From assembly GCF_900324465.2 (NCBI RefSeq), contig NC_046617.1:3747223-3811222 (forward strand): a stretch of DNA of 64,000 nt, in the 5' to 3' direction. This DNA is from Anabas testudineus. Its lineage: Eukaryota > Chordata > Actinopteri > Anabantiformes > Anabantidae. The number at the start of each line of letters is the position of its first letter. The stretch's first letter is position 1. Below are positions 50,945 through 63,879 of this stretch, piece after piece. A program made the translations under genes and the position numbers. The notes beneath the pieces are model-generated. The model saw only the letters and a program-made list of their open reading frames with translations. It did not search any database and was not told the origin of the DNA.

Positions 50945-52120
50945 GACTTGCAGCTGTAGATGAGGAAGATCATGAAGTGACACTGCAAAAGAACAGCAAT
51001 CAATGAGTTTATGTAAGTTGGTGCACAGTAGGTGTCACTGGTGTTCGACTCTTTTCATTATCATCTACTGTAGCAAACAGAGGTCAGCTGGTTCTAAAAG
51101 ACTTTAATAGGCCACAGGTCAGACCATACCATCAAATAAAAGCTGAAATTCTAAACTAAAATATGATCTACAAAAGTATAAATCCTAATGATATAGGATT
51201 TAGCTGTGTGGAAGGTGTTCTCAACATGAGACATGCAGCCAGTAAGTAGGAGGGTTTAACAAAGATTAGCTTAGAAATGATAAACAGTTGGGCTACACTG
51301 AGAGATCTACACACCACAAATATATAAGATGAGAATCTAAATCTGCACATTTCAGATTTACTATCACACATTTTCCTCTTGAGTCTGCAGAAAATCAGCA
51401 TAAGCTGTCGTGCATGGACAGTTAACTCCACAAACAAATCGGATGCTTCTGCAAGATAAACACGTGTCATTACAGCACATTATACTTTAATTGACCCCTA
51501 CATTAGGCAGTGGGGGGTCATCAGGTTGTGTGCTTCAGGATGAGGTTCAACTGTAGATTGAGTTGAGTCATTATAATTACTCAGGAATCAGTCCAGCAGT
51601 GGGAGACGAGGAGGCTCGTGACCAAGGGAACGTCTGACTGGGATCAATGGAGCAGTCCTCTGAGTTTACCTCACTGCTCTGCTGGATGGAAGAATAACAA
51701 AGGAACTAAATGACCTGATATGATTTACAGTAAAGTGCATGTTTTAACCAGAATGTGTCCTGTCCCATAACGGAACTGCATATATTTTGTACATATGTAT
51801 CTGTGTATGTTAAATTAATGTTAAATTAATATTGAGGCTGACAGCTGACTGCTGTTAGAGGTGCAGAGTGCAGGCTGTAGATAAAACATGGATCATGTTG
51901 GGATGTGTGGCTGATCAATAATAGGCTACTGATTAACTCCTGCATTGGCACAGTTATTTAGGAGTGAAGCTCTGTCTGTTTACACTGCTGTCATCATTAT
52001 GGGTTTCTGCATAATAGGAAAAGAACCTGGTATCAGTAATAAGTGAGTGATGATGATGTGAATATGATAACGATCTATTTAGATTTCTAATATATTATTT
52101 TAAGATAACTGTGGTCAGGT
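50945..52120. repeat. Segmental duplicate of 37,314-38,480
   Basis: The spacer between F7 and F8 matches the F4-F5 spacer along its length, without the LINE at 36.5-37.3 kb. This dates that LINE after the duplication or to one lineage only. Confidence 0.8.
51530..51700 (+). promoter_or_regulatory. Distal module M5, ARE pair eroded (upstream of F7)
   Basis: Same eroded paired sites as M3 (TTGAGTCAT and ATTACTCAGG). Confidence 0.45.
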
Positions 52121-52326
52121 AATAAAAGATGCAGACAGACACCAGAATCCAGCTCAAAATATTTATTCACATCAACAGGTCAGAATGTTTGTTAAAAATG
52201 TCACAAAGAGGAAAAGGACAAAGCTGGAACATGTTAACATCCACCCTTCATATGACATTTCAAACAAACAGTAACTCCACTACAACATACGAGAACTTTA
52301 GTTGAACAGATCACATAGAAGATTAT

Positions 52327-52486
52327 TCAATTCAATTCAATTCAATTTTATTTGTATAGCGCCAATTTACAACAGAAGTTATCTCAAGGCACTTTACAGT
52401 GTAAGGTTTAAGACCTTACAGAAAATATTTATACAAAAAATTATAGAGAAAACCCAACAATCCCATTTGAGCAAGCTTTAAGCTTT
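52327..52486 (-). mobile_element. LINE-tail or SINE insertion in F8 3' UTR
   Basis: The insertion interrupts the otherwise conserved ferritin 3' UTR and is flanked by ATTAT (52322-52326 and 52487-52491). It begins with a TTCAA pentamer run and carries ttatttgtatagcgccaatt and ctcaaggcactttacag, the common tail of fish L2/RTE-type elements in reverse orientation. It lies between the F8 stop codon and its polyadenylation signal, so the transcript should contain it. Confidence 0.75.
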
Positions 52487-52542
52487 ATTATGTTGAGTGA
52501 TTGAACTGGAGCAGAAGTCTGTGATGTTCATTCAGACTCTGT

Positions 52543-53599
<1,057 letters not shown>

Positions 53600-53674
53600 T
53601 TCAGCTGGTGTTTTAACAGAAACTTAGCTTAAAGTGAATCTTTTGGAAACGGATTGTCTGTCGAAGGTTCGGAC

Positions 53675-53704
53675 GTTCTGTTCAATCACTGTTGAAGCAG
53701 GAAC
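53675..53704 (-). promoter_or_regulatory. Iron-responsive element with changed lower stem, F8
   Basis: Hexaloop CAGTGA and upper stem are canonical. Two lower-stem bases differ from the other copies (53679 and 53700), replacing a possible U-G pair by a C/A mismatch next to the internal loop. Confidence 0.85.
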
Positions 53705-53755
53705 TCCTCTTTGATTCTTCCCTGGTGTGAAACAGCAGAGCAGTCACTACCTGTA

Positions 53756-53882
53756 TTTATAGCCCACTGTTGACCTGCTTTGAGATAACCTCAATCTGCA
53801 AATTTGAGCCAATCTCCGAGGCAATGTAACATGAGAGCTGATTAATTAAAATTGTGACATCAGTCACCTACAATGACAAAGC
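53756..53882 (-). promoter_or_regulatory. F8 core promoter and proximal ARE-like site
   Basis: TATAAA on the gene strand at 53761-53756. ATGACAAAGC at 53873-53882. No distal ARE module was recognised in the spacer upstream, part of which is occupied by a Tc1 remnant. Confidence 0.6.
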
Positions 53883-54509
53883 ATTTTTTGTAGTTTCAGG
53901 AGAAAATGAACTCTGTCTTATCAGAATGAGCATGTAACTAGCTTTAATAGTGTCATTTGTATGTGGAGTAGTGATCTGGGAAGTTTATCATTTGCTGTTA
54001 TTCGCACATGTACAGATGACATAAGAGAAAAACTTTTTGAAATGTATTTTTATTATATTTGTAATCTTTACAATTTATGTAGCACTAATACCTATTTTCC
54101 AAACCGTATTTAATTGTAATGCAGTAACTCTGAAAAAACAACAGCAAAGAATGAGTTGATTTAACAGTAGGTGTCACTGGTGTTCAGCTCTTTTAACTAC
54201 CATCCTCTGTCGCGAACTCAGACCACGTGGTTCTAAAAGGCTTTACCAACCCACACTGAGACTTAGGTTTACTAAATGTAATCTTACTTGAACCATCTCT
54301 TTCATTCTCTCTTCAAGAGAAACTTTCATTTTTATCTATTCGTTTAATGATTAACGTTAAAACTGTACCAAGAACAGTCTGCGATTTTGGCCAGAGATGG
54401 CTGACTGAGCCGCTGCTGCTTGTTTAACAGCTGCAAAAACTCACACTGATTGAGTCAAACACCCCCGTCTAAACAGGTCCACTGAGGTCAGAGTGGCTGC
54501 TACCTTTTC

Positions 54510-55175
54510 CCATCACTGCTTGTAGATAACATAGCATCCAGAGCCCCGCGTAAAACAACAGCAGTGTCTACGTATATAAGATGACTCCATATCAACATGA
54601 GGTGTTCTTCCTTTTAACAACGAATTAACAGGCCTGTTCCAGAAGCTCGAGCCATGACGCCACCTCCACCATGCTTCACAGATGACCCTGTATATGATGT
54701 GGATCAGGACCAGAACCTGTCTTCCTCTACACTTTGGCCTTTCTGTCACTTTGGTAGAGGTGAATCTTGGTCTCATTAGTCCATAAAGATTTACTGACAA
54801 GAAGCTTGTATCTTGCAGCATTGGTCCCTTCATCCCTGCTCTGTGGAGGATATTTGAGATGTCACTGACTGTGATAACTCTCACAGCACTTCTGTCATCA
54901 GCTGTTCTTTTTCTTGGCTGACTCATTCTGTGTATGTTGCTCAGTACACGAGGGATTTCTTTCTTTGTCAAGACATCCCATATTGTTTGTACAGCCCAGT
55001 GTTTCACTGTTTTTATCTCTTTTCTCCGATTCAAGGTTGCTTGCATTTCTCCCATTCTGAGCACTCTGGTTTTCATGTGAATTTATTGTTTCATAACAAC
55101 AAATGCAGCCTTCATGGCAAAAAAAACAACAACATCATTTAGAGCTATTTAATGTTTGAACAATCAATCTATTAC
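54510..55175 (-). mobile_element. Tc1-like transposon, 5' half
   Basis: The - strand begins MKTRVLRMGEMQATLNRRKE and continues through IWDVLTKKEIPRVLSNIHRM, QPRKRTADDRSAVR and TVSDISNILHRAGMKG, the paired helix-turn-helix DNA-binding region of a Tc1 transposase. An internal deletion and frame changes follow; remnants of the first catalytic block and the HGGGG box remain to about 54,640. The 3' half is missing. It is the best kept of the related remnants in the window. Confidence 0.75.
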
Positions 55176-55950
55176 TGAGGCTGAGGAGCCGTTGAAGGAG
55201 CAGCGTGCAGGCTTTAGATAAAATATGATCATGTTGTGATGTGTGGCTACTGATTAACTTCTGCGTTGGCACAGTCACTCAGGAGTGAAGCTCTGTCTAA
55301 TATGGGTTTCTGCATCAATGCAACACGTGGCACATACTGCAGTGTCTGCCATATTTTCAGGACACAGCAGGATTTTCAGATAAAAACCAAATGAGAGCTC
55401 TTAACTTGTTTTGCTTTAGATTTAGAACGCACATATTTCTGTTTCTCTCCACCTGTTATATTACATTATAATGTCTGTTGTTGTAAGACCAAGATATGAC
55501 CGAGATACAGTAAATGTGAAACATTCCCAATAACTAAAATTAAAAGATACATTTAAATCTGCAACATATTCTTATTTAAGGAATGCATTGGAGCAGAAAC
55601 TAAGATCAGTAGTAAGGAGGGGTATATAAAAACTGGGACTGTGATCACTTTAATATCTGAGTTAGTAAGAAGAGAGACTCATGAATACCTATATATATAT
55701 ATATATGTTTATAAAAACCACCCATATGGTTTAATGTGTATTAGAAAAATTCTATAATAAATTGTGTTTCAACCATCTCTAAATTCATTTGTGCACGTTA
55801 CGTGTTAAAAAGAGTTACCTGACTCATTTAATGAACAGTCTCATGACACAGAATTCCAATTAAAAGCTACTTCTAGTATCATGACGGTGTATTAACATAT
55901 TACCTGTTGATATATGTTGTAGATAATAGATGCAGACAGACACCAAAAAC
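55175..55950. other. Spacer before F9
   Basis: Part (55,180-55,310) is homologous to 38,205-38,360. The remainder is AT-rich with a short TA run near 55,692-55,706. No gene was seen. Confidence 0.45.
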
Positions 55951-56174
55951 CAGCTCAAAATGTTTATTCACATTAACAGATCAGAAGGTTTGTTAAAAAT
56001 GTCACAAAGAGGAAAAGGACAAAGCTGGAACATGTTAACATCCACCCTTCATATGACATTTCAAACAAACAGTAACTCCACTACAACATACGAGAACTTT
56101 AGTTGAACAGATCACATAGAAGATTATGTTGAGTGATTGAACTGGAGCAGAAGTCTGTGATGTTCAGACTCTGT

Positions 56175-57290
56175 TTAGCTCTTGCCACCATCCAGGGTGT
56201 GCTTGTCAAACAGGTACTCAGCCATCTTGTTCTTGTCAGCATCCATCTTGGTGAGGTTGGTGATGTGGTCGCCCAGTTTCTTGATCATCTCCACCTGTTC
56301 GTTCAGGTAGTGGCTCTCCAGGAAGTCACACAGCTGAGGACAAGAGGAGACAACACTTACTGGTTTGTTTAATATACTAATGAATCTCTGATCTGAGCAT
56401 TAAGACACTCTTCATCTAACTTACATGAGGGTCCTGGTGCTGAGTGGCCAGTTTGTGCAGGTCCAGCAGAGCCTGGTTGACGTTCTTCTCCAGCTGCAGG
56501 GCACACTGCATGGCCTCCAGTCCACTGCCCCACTCATCACGATCTGGTTTCTATGGAAGAACAAACATTTCATTACAGCAGACTGAAACCTCACTATATT
56601 CAACTTTGTTGACAAACCATGTTCTCTCTGTACATCAATGCTGGTCTCCATCACTTCTCAGTGGGTCAAATGGGAGAAAACATGTGGCACAACACTGCAT
56701 ATTAATCCCAGGTTCCTCTGACCCAAGCCACTGACATAACAGCCCAGTTCTCCAGTCTGTACTGACCTTGATGTCCTGGAGGAAGATGCGTCCTCCTCTC
56801 TTGTTCTGGAAGGACAGCAGCTTCTCAGCGTGCTCCCTCTCTTCATGACTCTCATGCTTGAAGAAATGGGCGAAGCCTGGGAGGGCCACATCATCACGGG
56901 AGAAGTAAAAGCCCTGTGAGGGGACAGAAGAAAAACTGTCATTAGAAAATGGCACCCATCATTATTTGACAAAAAACATAGCAGTCAACAGTAATTATGG
57001 AGCAAAGGAGTAATACATTTGAGTCATGTCTTTGTCCAGTTGGTTTAGACACAGATGAGTCACAAGCTGACTAAGCATGACGTAGCACTTTTTATACAGT
57101 GAGGAGGGTGAGGGAAAAACACGGAGCAAACTCCACACACATCAGTCTGTACTCTTATAAACAAAACATAAAGTGTCGTTGTTCTCACCATGGAAGTGTA
57201 GGTGTAGGAGGCAAACAGCTCCATGTTGACCATCCTGTTGATGGCGGCCTCACAGTCGCGGTGGTAGTTCTGACGCACTTGGGACTCCAT
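56175..57290 (-). CDS. Ferritin middle subunit, copy F9, intact
   Basis: Exons: 57290-57189, 56913-56767, 56550-56425, 56333-56175; 177 aa, ferroxidase centre complete. Residues: R19, S39, H54, DIK, GDHITNL, DADKNK. The polyadenylation signal is at 55963-55968. Intron 2 is of the F4/F7 class, whereas intron 1 is of the F1/F10 class and the 5' UTR matches F10, so a class change falls inside the gene. Confidence 0.96.
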
Positions 57291-57424
57291 TTCAGCTGGT
57301 GTTTGTAGTTTTTATTAACAAAACGGTACAAAAATAGAGCTTTAAGTAGTGTTCAAGTAGAAAAGGATTTTTATTTTGTCAACAAGACAGAGAGCTTGAA
57401 GAAAAATGCGGGTCGAAGGTAGAA

Positions 57425-57454
57425 GTTCCGTTCAATCACTGTTGAAGCAAGAAC
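57425..57454 (-). promoter_or_regulatory. Iron-responsive element, F9 5' UTR
   Basis: Canonical, identical to F1. Confidence 0.93.
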
Positions 57455-57502
57455 TCCTTTGTGTCTCTTCCCGGGTGTGAAATGACAGCAGAGCTGCTCC
57501 GT

Positions 57503-57667
57503 GTATTTAAACTCCCACTACAAACCACATGACAGACATAACGTCATTTTCAGCCAATGACTGAGTTCAGCTAACACATGACTGTGGTTGATATGTGAGA
57601 TAAGTAAAGTTTAATGTTTCATTCATTTATTTCACCTGCTGACTTCAGTCATCTACAATGACAAAGC
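57503..57667 (-). promoter_or_regulatory. F9 promoter with altered TATA and proximal ARE-like site
   Basis: Where other copies have TATAAATAC or TATAAAC, F9 has TTTAAATAC on the gene strand (57,512-57,504), a weaker TATA form. ATGACAAAGC is kept at 57658-57667. Confidence 0.55.
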
Positions 57668-57848
57668 ATTTTTGCAGTTTTGCGAGAGCAAACAGAGTAG
57701 AACAGGTAGAAATAGTACAAAATGATGTGGAAGTTACTATTTATTTAGGCTACTTTTACTTGCACACATACGAACAGGATGATTTGTTTCCTACATACAG
57801 AGATGAACATGTCAGCTTTAACAGGAACAATGTGTCAGGGAAATACAC

Positions 57849-57849
<1 letters not shown>

Positions 57850-57914
<65 letters not shown>
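57850..57914. repeat. (GT)n microsatellite
   Basis: An almost pure GT run of about 32 units. Open frames across it are meaningless repeats. Confidence 0.97.
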
Positions 57915-57917
<3 letters not shown>

Positions 57918-58859
57918 AACAAAGTCAGAGAACCGAACACAGAAAAGTAGAAAAAAGGAGCATATGTGTAATAATGTAAACGATAATTCAGTGAGTGGCT
58001 TCATAAGTTACTTCACATACATACAGCAGGATTTCATGAGGGCAGGGGATCAACTCCTGTCTGCCCACATAAGTGGTGGATGTATGCAGGTGTATGTAGA
58101 GTGTAAACAGCCTCGCTGCATTTTAACTGTCAAGTGCTTTGTGATATGCACATTGAGCATTAATACCAGGCTACACAGCAGTGTGAGCCAGTAGTTTTCG
58201 GCTTGTAGAACTATTCTTTGTTTCACCTGCCTAATTCATGTGGATTTATGTTGATTTATTTATGTAAGATAACCCTCAGTTTAGTGATCAGGCAGAACTA
58301 GTTTCTGATAGGAAGCATTAAAACAAGTTATGTTAAAAATGTAGCACATTTGCATATCTTAGTTTTAATCTGCACCTATTTTTCATTGTTCTAATGGAGC
58401 CCCCTGAACTCCATGTGAGCAACATTTCATTGCCCAACACATTCTCAACTGAAATATTAATGTAGTCCTGCCACTCTCTTGTCTTACCCATATTCGTTAG
58501 GTTGCCCTTTTCAGGTACACAATTTTCCCTGAAGTTACATCACTCGACCTGCATGGAAATGGTTAACGTCAGGTGAAAGCTGTAATTACTGTCGTCCAAA
58601 TCAAGACATAACATGATGTCCATGCACGTTTCTGATTTCTAAAAGAAAGCCGTGGGTTTCAGATTCACTGGCAGCCCACGCTCTCTTCTTGAATCTGCTA
58701 GAAACCAGCGAAATGAACCACAATAAGCACAACTGAACTCTGTGCTTCATGAAGATAAGCGTTTGCATTATAGCACGATGTGTGTGTGACCTGCTCATGT
58801 GCCACAGTCTCATATTACGCTTCCTATTGTGACTCAGTCATTTAAACAGCATCCATTAC

Positions 58860-59120
58860 CGTGCTGCGCTGTGTCACATAACTCGACCAGTGAGCGCTGC
58901 ACAAAGTGCCAGGTTCATCTGAGGATTTTGCTGTGTCACTGTTTGCTGACTCAGCATTCCACAGTTCAGAGACCATCCTTCCTGTTATTTTGTTCTGTTT
59001 TCGTCAGTGCAGCAGAGACAGGGAGGAGGCTTTCGACCTCAGGAAACATGTGACTGGGAGTCAGGCAGCGGTCCTCCGAGTTTACCACCGTGCTCTGCTG
59101 GATGGAACCAGTTTGAGAGA
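58860..59120 (+). promoter_or_regulatory. Distal module M6 with Maf/ARE palindrome (upstream of F9)
   Basis: At 58944-58956 the sequence is TGCTGACTCAGCA, a perfect 13-bp T-MARE, the site of Maf and NRF2-small Maf dimers. Just before it TGCTGTGTCAC (other strand GTGACACAGC) gives the inverted partner. The shared tail (cagtgcagcagagacaggga, gaggaggctttcgacc) follows. It lies about 1.4 kb upstream of the F9 promoter. Confidence 0.55.
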
Positions 59121-59169
59121 CTAGAAAAAGGGAACTAGGAAATTAAAATAGGAACCAATAACTGGACAT

Positions 59170-60870
59170 GATTTACTGAAAAGTGTGTTGTAACCACAGT
59201 TCGTTCAGTCCCATAACTTAGCATGTTTCACTGCAGTGTTGGTGTTCACTGTTAGCCCAGAGTTTGATCCCATTACTTAGTTTGTTTATCTTAAAGAATT
59301 ATACTATGAGGGTATCTCTTTTAACCAGCACCATTAAATTGATCACATTTAAATACATTAAATTCTGGACTATAGCCCTTTACAGCACTGCAGCACTCGA
59401 ATTATCTGGCAGTATCTAAGTGGTAAAATTCATTCACTTAGATGTCTGGGCATCATCATCATCATCATCATTTTGTTTGCTGGCCTTAATATGATGAGCC
59501 TCTTAACATATCCACATGGGAGCACTGAATCTATCAAAAGCAGAGCTCAGCTTGGAAGTAACTGTAGTCATGAACGGACTGGAGTTAATGTCCATGTGTA
59601 TGTTCTGCACTTTCTTAAGATGCAATAAATATGTAATACTGAGATCATTTTTCACTGAGTAGTATCTGTGTGTCTGTGAAATGCTGCCATCTTTTCTTTA
59701 TCACCAGTAAATGCTGTGTTATGGACTCTTTTTTTCTGCTGTTTATTTGTATGGAGGCAGTTCAATGGTCAAAGGTCTGCGACTACACACGAACCAGAAT
59801 CTTCATCCAGGATCTCAACTGTGCTTGTTTGCCTTTTTTCATTGTTGTTCTTTTCCGTATTTGCTTTAGGTCACAACATGTATTACTGTTCATTCAGGTG
59901 TGCCTCCTTAGGGGTCGCACACTTTTGTTGGTCAAACCAGAAGTTAGCATTATCCTGGTTCCCTCAACAAAACCCGGTGGGATTTTTCCGTTTCCAATAC
60001 ACAAAGCTCTATCCCGTTGATCTCGTTAGTGATTATGACTGGGCAGGTTTTCTGTCTTCGCCGTGGTGACGTTTTATATTCCTGACAACTTCTGTAGTCT
60101 CATTTAGCCTTTTATTACTAACCGGCCTATTAAAACTATTTTTATTTGACTAGTTTCATTATAAATTTTAAATCTTTATTTTGCACCTATACTAGAAACT
60201 CATTGAAAAACACTCTGGGCTTTAGGCCTCACTACTGCAGCAGTTGCAGCTGAATGATCGGGGTTTACACACCGAATTTCTTTAAATCCACGAGTGCTCA
60301 CTAATGTTGACTTGTACATTGAAGAGCTCTTACATCTATTTCTACGTCCCAGCTGTTTTTTTGGGGTTTTTTTTTTATCTTTTTGTCAGTGTGACCATGC
60401 AAGAAAACATCCAGCTGGATTTCAGGAAGTAATCGGAGTTCATCTCAGGTTTTATTTTACACTGGAGACATTCATTGTGATCATGTGTCTTAAGTACACT
60501 GTTCCTGGCTAGAAGTGGCATCAGGCTAAACAAGCTGGTCAGAATAGAGCTGGACCATATGGAGGCTATGCCAGAGAGGATAGTGATTATTTTTGAAGAC
60601 ACCCCATCACCCATGTTATGACTTGTGAAAGATGGGAAGCTCATTCAGCCACAGACTGATTCTACCAAAGAGATGGAGTGCTTGTTTGTGCCCACCATCA
60701 TCAGTCAGCAGGATAACTACACACATGTATTCCCATCTCCTTACATGAAAATGTTTATCCCAAACATGCAAATGAAGCAGAAATCCTTTCCTGGTTGGAG
60801 TCATGACTTGCACAAACATACTAACAGCATGAAATGTGAGCAGGTAATGACACAGAAGCCAAAATCCAGC
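59170..60870. other. Spacer between F9 unit and F10, no recognised gene
   Basis: Contains a short CAT trinucleotide run near 59,453-59,471 and T-rich stretches. Several open frames of 70-117 codons show no similarity I recognise and no splice context to make them genes. Confidence 0.45.
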
Positions 60871-61100
60871 TTCAAATGTTTATTCACATGAATAGTTCAG
60901 AAACAGTTACATCTTAAAAAAAATGCCACAATTAGAAGCTTACAGGTAAAGACAAAGCAGTAACTTGTAACCTTCCATATGACATTTCAAACAAACAGCA
61001 ACTCCACTACAACATACAAGAACTTTAGTTGAACAGATCACATAGAAGATTATGTTGAGTGATTGAACTGGAGCAGAAGTCTGTGATGTTCAGACTCTGT

Positions 61101-62459
61101 TTAGCTCTTGCCACCATCCAGGGTGTGCTTGTCAAACAGGTACTCAGCCATCTTGTTCTTGTCAGCATCCATCTTGGTGAGGTTGGTGATGTAGTCGCCC
61201 AGTTTCTTGATGGCCTCCACCTGTTCGTTCAGGTAGTGGCTCTCCAGGAAGTCACACAGCTGAGGACAAGAGGAGACAACACTTACTGTTTGTTTTTTAT
61301 ACTAATGAATCTCTGATCTGAACATTAGGAGACTTTTTGTCCAACTTACATGAGGGTCCTGATGGTCAGAGGCCAGTTTGTGCAGGTCCAGCAGAGCCTG
61401 GTTGACGTTCTTCTCCAGCTGCAGGGCACACTGCATGGCCTCCAGTCCACTGCCCCACTCATCACGATCTGGTTTCTATGGAAGAACAAAATCGTACTTC
61501 AGCAGACTGAAAGCTCACCATATTAAATCTCGTGCACATACACTAGTTGCCATCATCTTCTGTCTGTTAAAGCAGTCAGCCCTGAGTTTGTACAATATGC
61601 ATATATGAGCTGTGTGAAAACAAGCAAGCAAAACACAAAGCGACATTTAAATAGTGGAGGTTGTAATATATGTAGCTCAATCAAATAAGAAGGAACAGAT
61701 CAAAACACTCAGGATGTGGTGACATCTTAACAGGTTCAGTTTTCCAGTCTGTACTGACCTTGACGTCCTGGAGGAAGATGCGTCCTCCTCTCTTGTTCTG
61801 GAAGGACAGCAGCTTCTCAGCGTGCTCCCTCTCTTCATGACTCTCATGCTTGAAGAAATGGGCGAAGCCTGGGAGGGCCACATCATCACGGGAGAAGTAA
61901 AAGCCCTGTGAGGGGACAGAGGAAAAGCTGTTATTAGAAAACATCACCCATCATTTTTTTATTTTTTATTTTTTAAACACACAAACACCCAGAAGGGGAT
62001 AAAGGCAGTGGTGAGGAACATGAGTCATGACTTTTGAGACCATGCAAAAAGCCACAAACAAGCTAAGCATGACACAGCACTTTTAAACAGCAGGGAGGAG
62101 GAAACAAAAACAGCACACGATCCTCATCTAGCAGCCTGACAATGAGTGATAAAGAGAAAAAGCTGGAACTCAAGCTCCAACTGAAGTGACAGACAAACAC
62201 CTACTGAGCGATTTGCTTTGTGTGTTAGTGGTTTTTCGTTTTGACAATAAGCGAATGAAGGTAGAAACTGTCAAGACATTATACAGTATCTATACACTAT
62301 ACACATAGAAGGAGAAGTTACTACTCTAAACAAAACATAAAGTGTCGTTGTTCTCACCATGGAAGTGTAGGTGTAGGAGGCAAACAGCTCCATGTTGACC
62401 ATCCTGTTGATGGCGGCCTCACAGTCGCGATGGTAGTTCTGACGCACTTGGGACTCCAT
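61101..62459 (-). CDS. Ferritin middle subunit, copy F10, intact
   Basis: Exons: 62459-62358, 61905-61759, 61475-61350, 61259-61101; 177 aa, ferroxidase centre complete. Residues: S39, H54, [13 protein letters not shown] (as F4), [10 protein letters not shown] in exon 4 (others VEMIKKL; salmon-type M and human H also have EAIK or KAIK) and DADKNK. The polyadenylation signal is at 60879-60884. Its 3' UTR is the most changed among the - strand copies and intron 2 is of its own class, so this unit is probably an older branch. The 5' UTR matches F9. Confidence 0.96.
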
Positions 62460-62595
62460 TTCAGCTGGTGTTTGTAGTTTTTATTAACAAAACGGTACAA
62501 AAATAGAGCTTTAAGTAGTGTTCAAGTAGAAAAGGATGGTTTTTTTTTGTCAAAAAGACAGAGAGCTTGAAGAAAAATGCGGGTCGAAGGTAGAA

Positions 62596-62625
62596 GTTCC
62601 GTTCAATCACTGTTGAAGCAAGAAC
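62596..62625 (-). promoter_or_regulatory. Iron-responsive element, F10 5' UTR
   Basis: Canonical, identical to F1. Confidence 0.93.
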
Positions 62626-62676
62626 TCCTTTGTGTCTCTTCCCGGGTGTGAAATGGCAGCAGAGCTGCTCCGTGTA

Positions 62677-62814
62677 TTTATACCCCGGCTGCAAACCACG
62701 TGACAGACGTAACGTCACTCTGCACATTTCAGCCAATCACTGAGCTCGTTTCATGTTCTAATGATGTATGATGTATTGTGACCTGCTGACGTCAGTCACC
62801 TGCAATGACAAAGC
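62677..62814 (-). promoter_or_regulatory. F10 core promoter and proximal ARE-like site
   Basis: TATAAA on the gene strand at 62682-62677, CCAAT near 62,733, and ATGACAAAGC at 62805-62814. Confidence 0.65.
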
Positions 62815-62819
62815 AAATT

Positions 62820-63870
62820 CACTTCTTTTTTTTTTAGTTTATTCGTTTAAATGATGTGTGTGAGTTGTACATATGACATTTTCCTAGAATAAGGAATTGC
62901 TTTTAAAAACTAGGAGAGAAGTAAAAGGATGCACAAGAAATACATACTTAAACCTTTTCTGTTATTGCATTCAATAAAATTTATCAGGCTATAATGAAAT
63001 CTAAATCTTGTACAGATGGTCTTTTATCTCAAAACCCATGAAGTCAAGTACTTCAAGTAAAAAAAAACTTAATTTTAAGCAACTTGCTAAAATTCTATGG
63101 CGATTTCTAGCCTGACTCTGCACTAAATTATAGATTAACAATTCCCTATACACCAACAGTAGGTAATCGATAGATCTACGTTTTATTTTGTAGGTAACTT
63201 TGTTATTTTAACCAGTGCAGCTAATAAAAATTCAATTAGTTTTGCCATAAAGACACATCTGAAACCAGCAGTTGATAAATCTATAACCAGTGTCATTTAC
63301 TGCATTGCTCTATATCCTTTGTGAGACACTAAAGTCAAAAAGTCATAGAAACAACAAATTATTCCATTTAGATTTTGTTTATGAACACGATTTCTGTTTT
63401 CTGAAAGCTCTTCTACATTTGCTGTATGTAAAACTGAATGGGCCAAGTTTCATCTAAAATCCTTCCTTGTTATCAAGCTCTGCAGAAAACTTAGTCCTGG
63501 TGGTTTAACATGAGCATAAAACTCTTATTGAGATCTACTGAATTGGGATCTTCTATTCAAAGACGCCCTTCACCTCTCTCCGCACATCTCGTTGAATTTA
63601 CTTTGTCATTTTCAAGGAGACTTTTTTCTGCAAACCCACATCTGTGTCAGCTTCTGATGCACATGACTCTGCCGATTCCAAGCGCACAATCTTCACCCAA
63701 CCAGACTGGAAAATTGTTGTGTCTGTTAACTTAATGTAGACAAAGTTTAGGCATAAATAGATGAGCATGTATATTTTTGTTGCTTTGGAAATACACACCC
63801 ACATAAAGACGGGCGTCAGGTGTCAGGTCCACAGTCAATATAAACTTCTCTTCAAACAACATAATTCCCT
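62820..63870. other. Spacer upstream of F10, no recognised gene
   Basis: AT-rich. No coding similarity or repeat family was recognised. Confidence 0.45.
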
Positions 63871-63879
63871 CCTGTCATT

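Noticed and set aside
57658-58004. Open frames on both strands across the GT run
   Set aside because: They encode alternating C-V or H-T repeats from the microsatellite and are not genes.
59670-60069. Two overlapping open frames of 116-117 codons
   Set aside because: No known domain, no splice or promoter context, and no copy in other ferritin spacers. They may be part of an unknown transcript but this cannot be supported.
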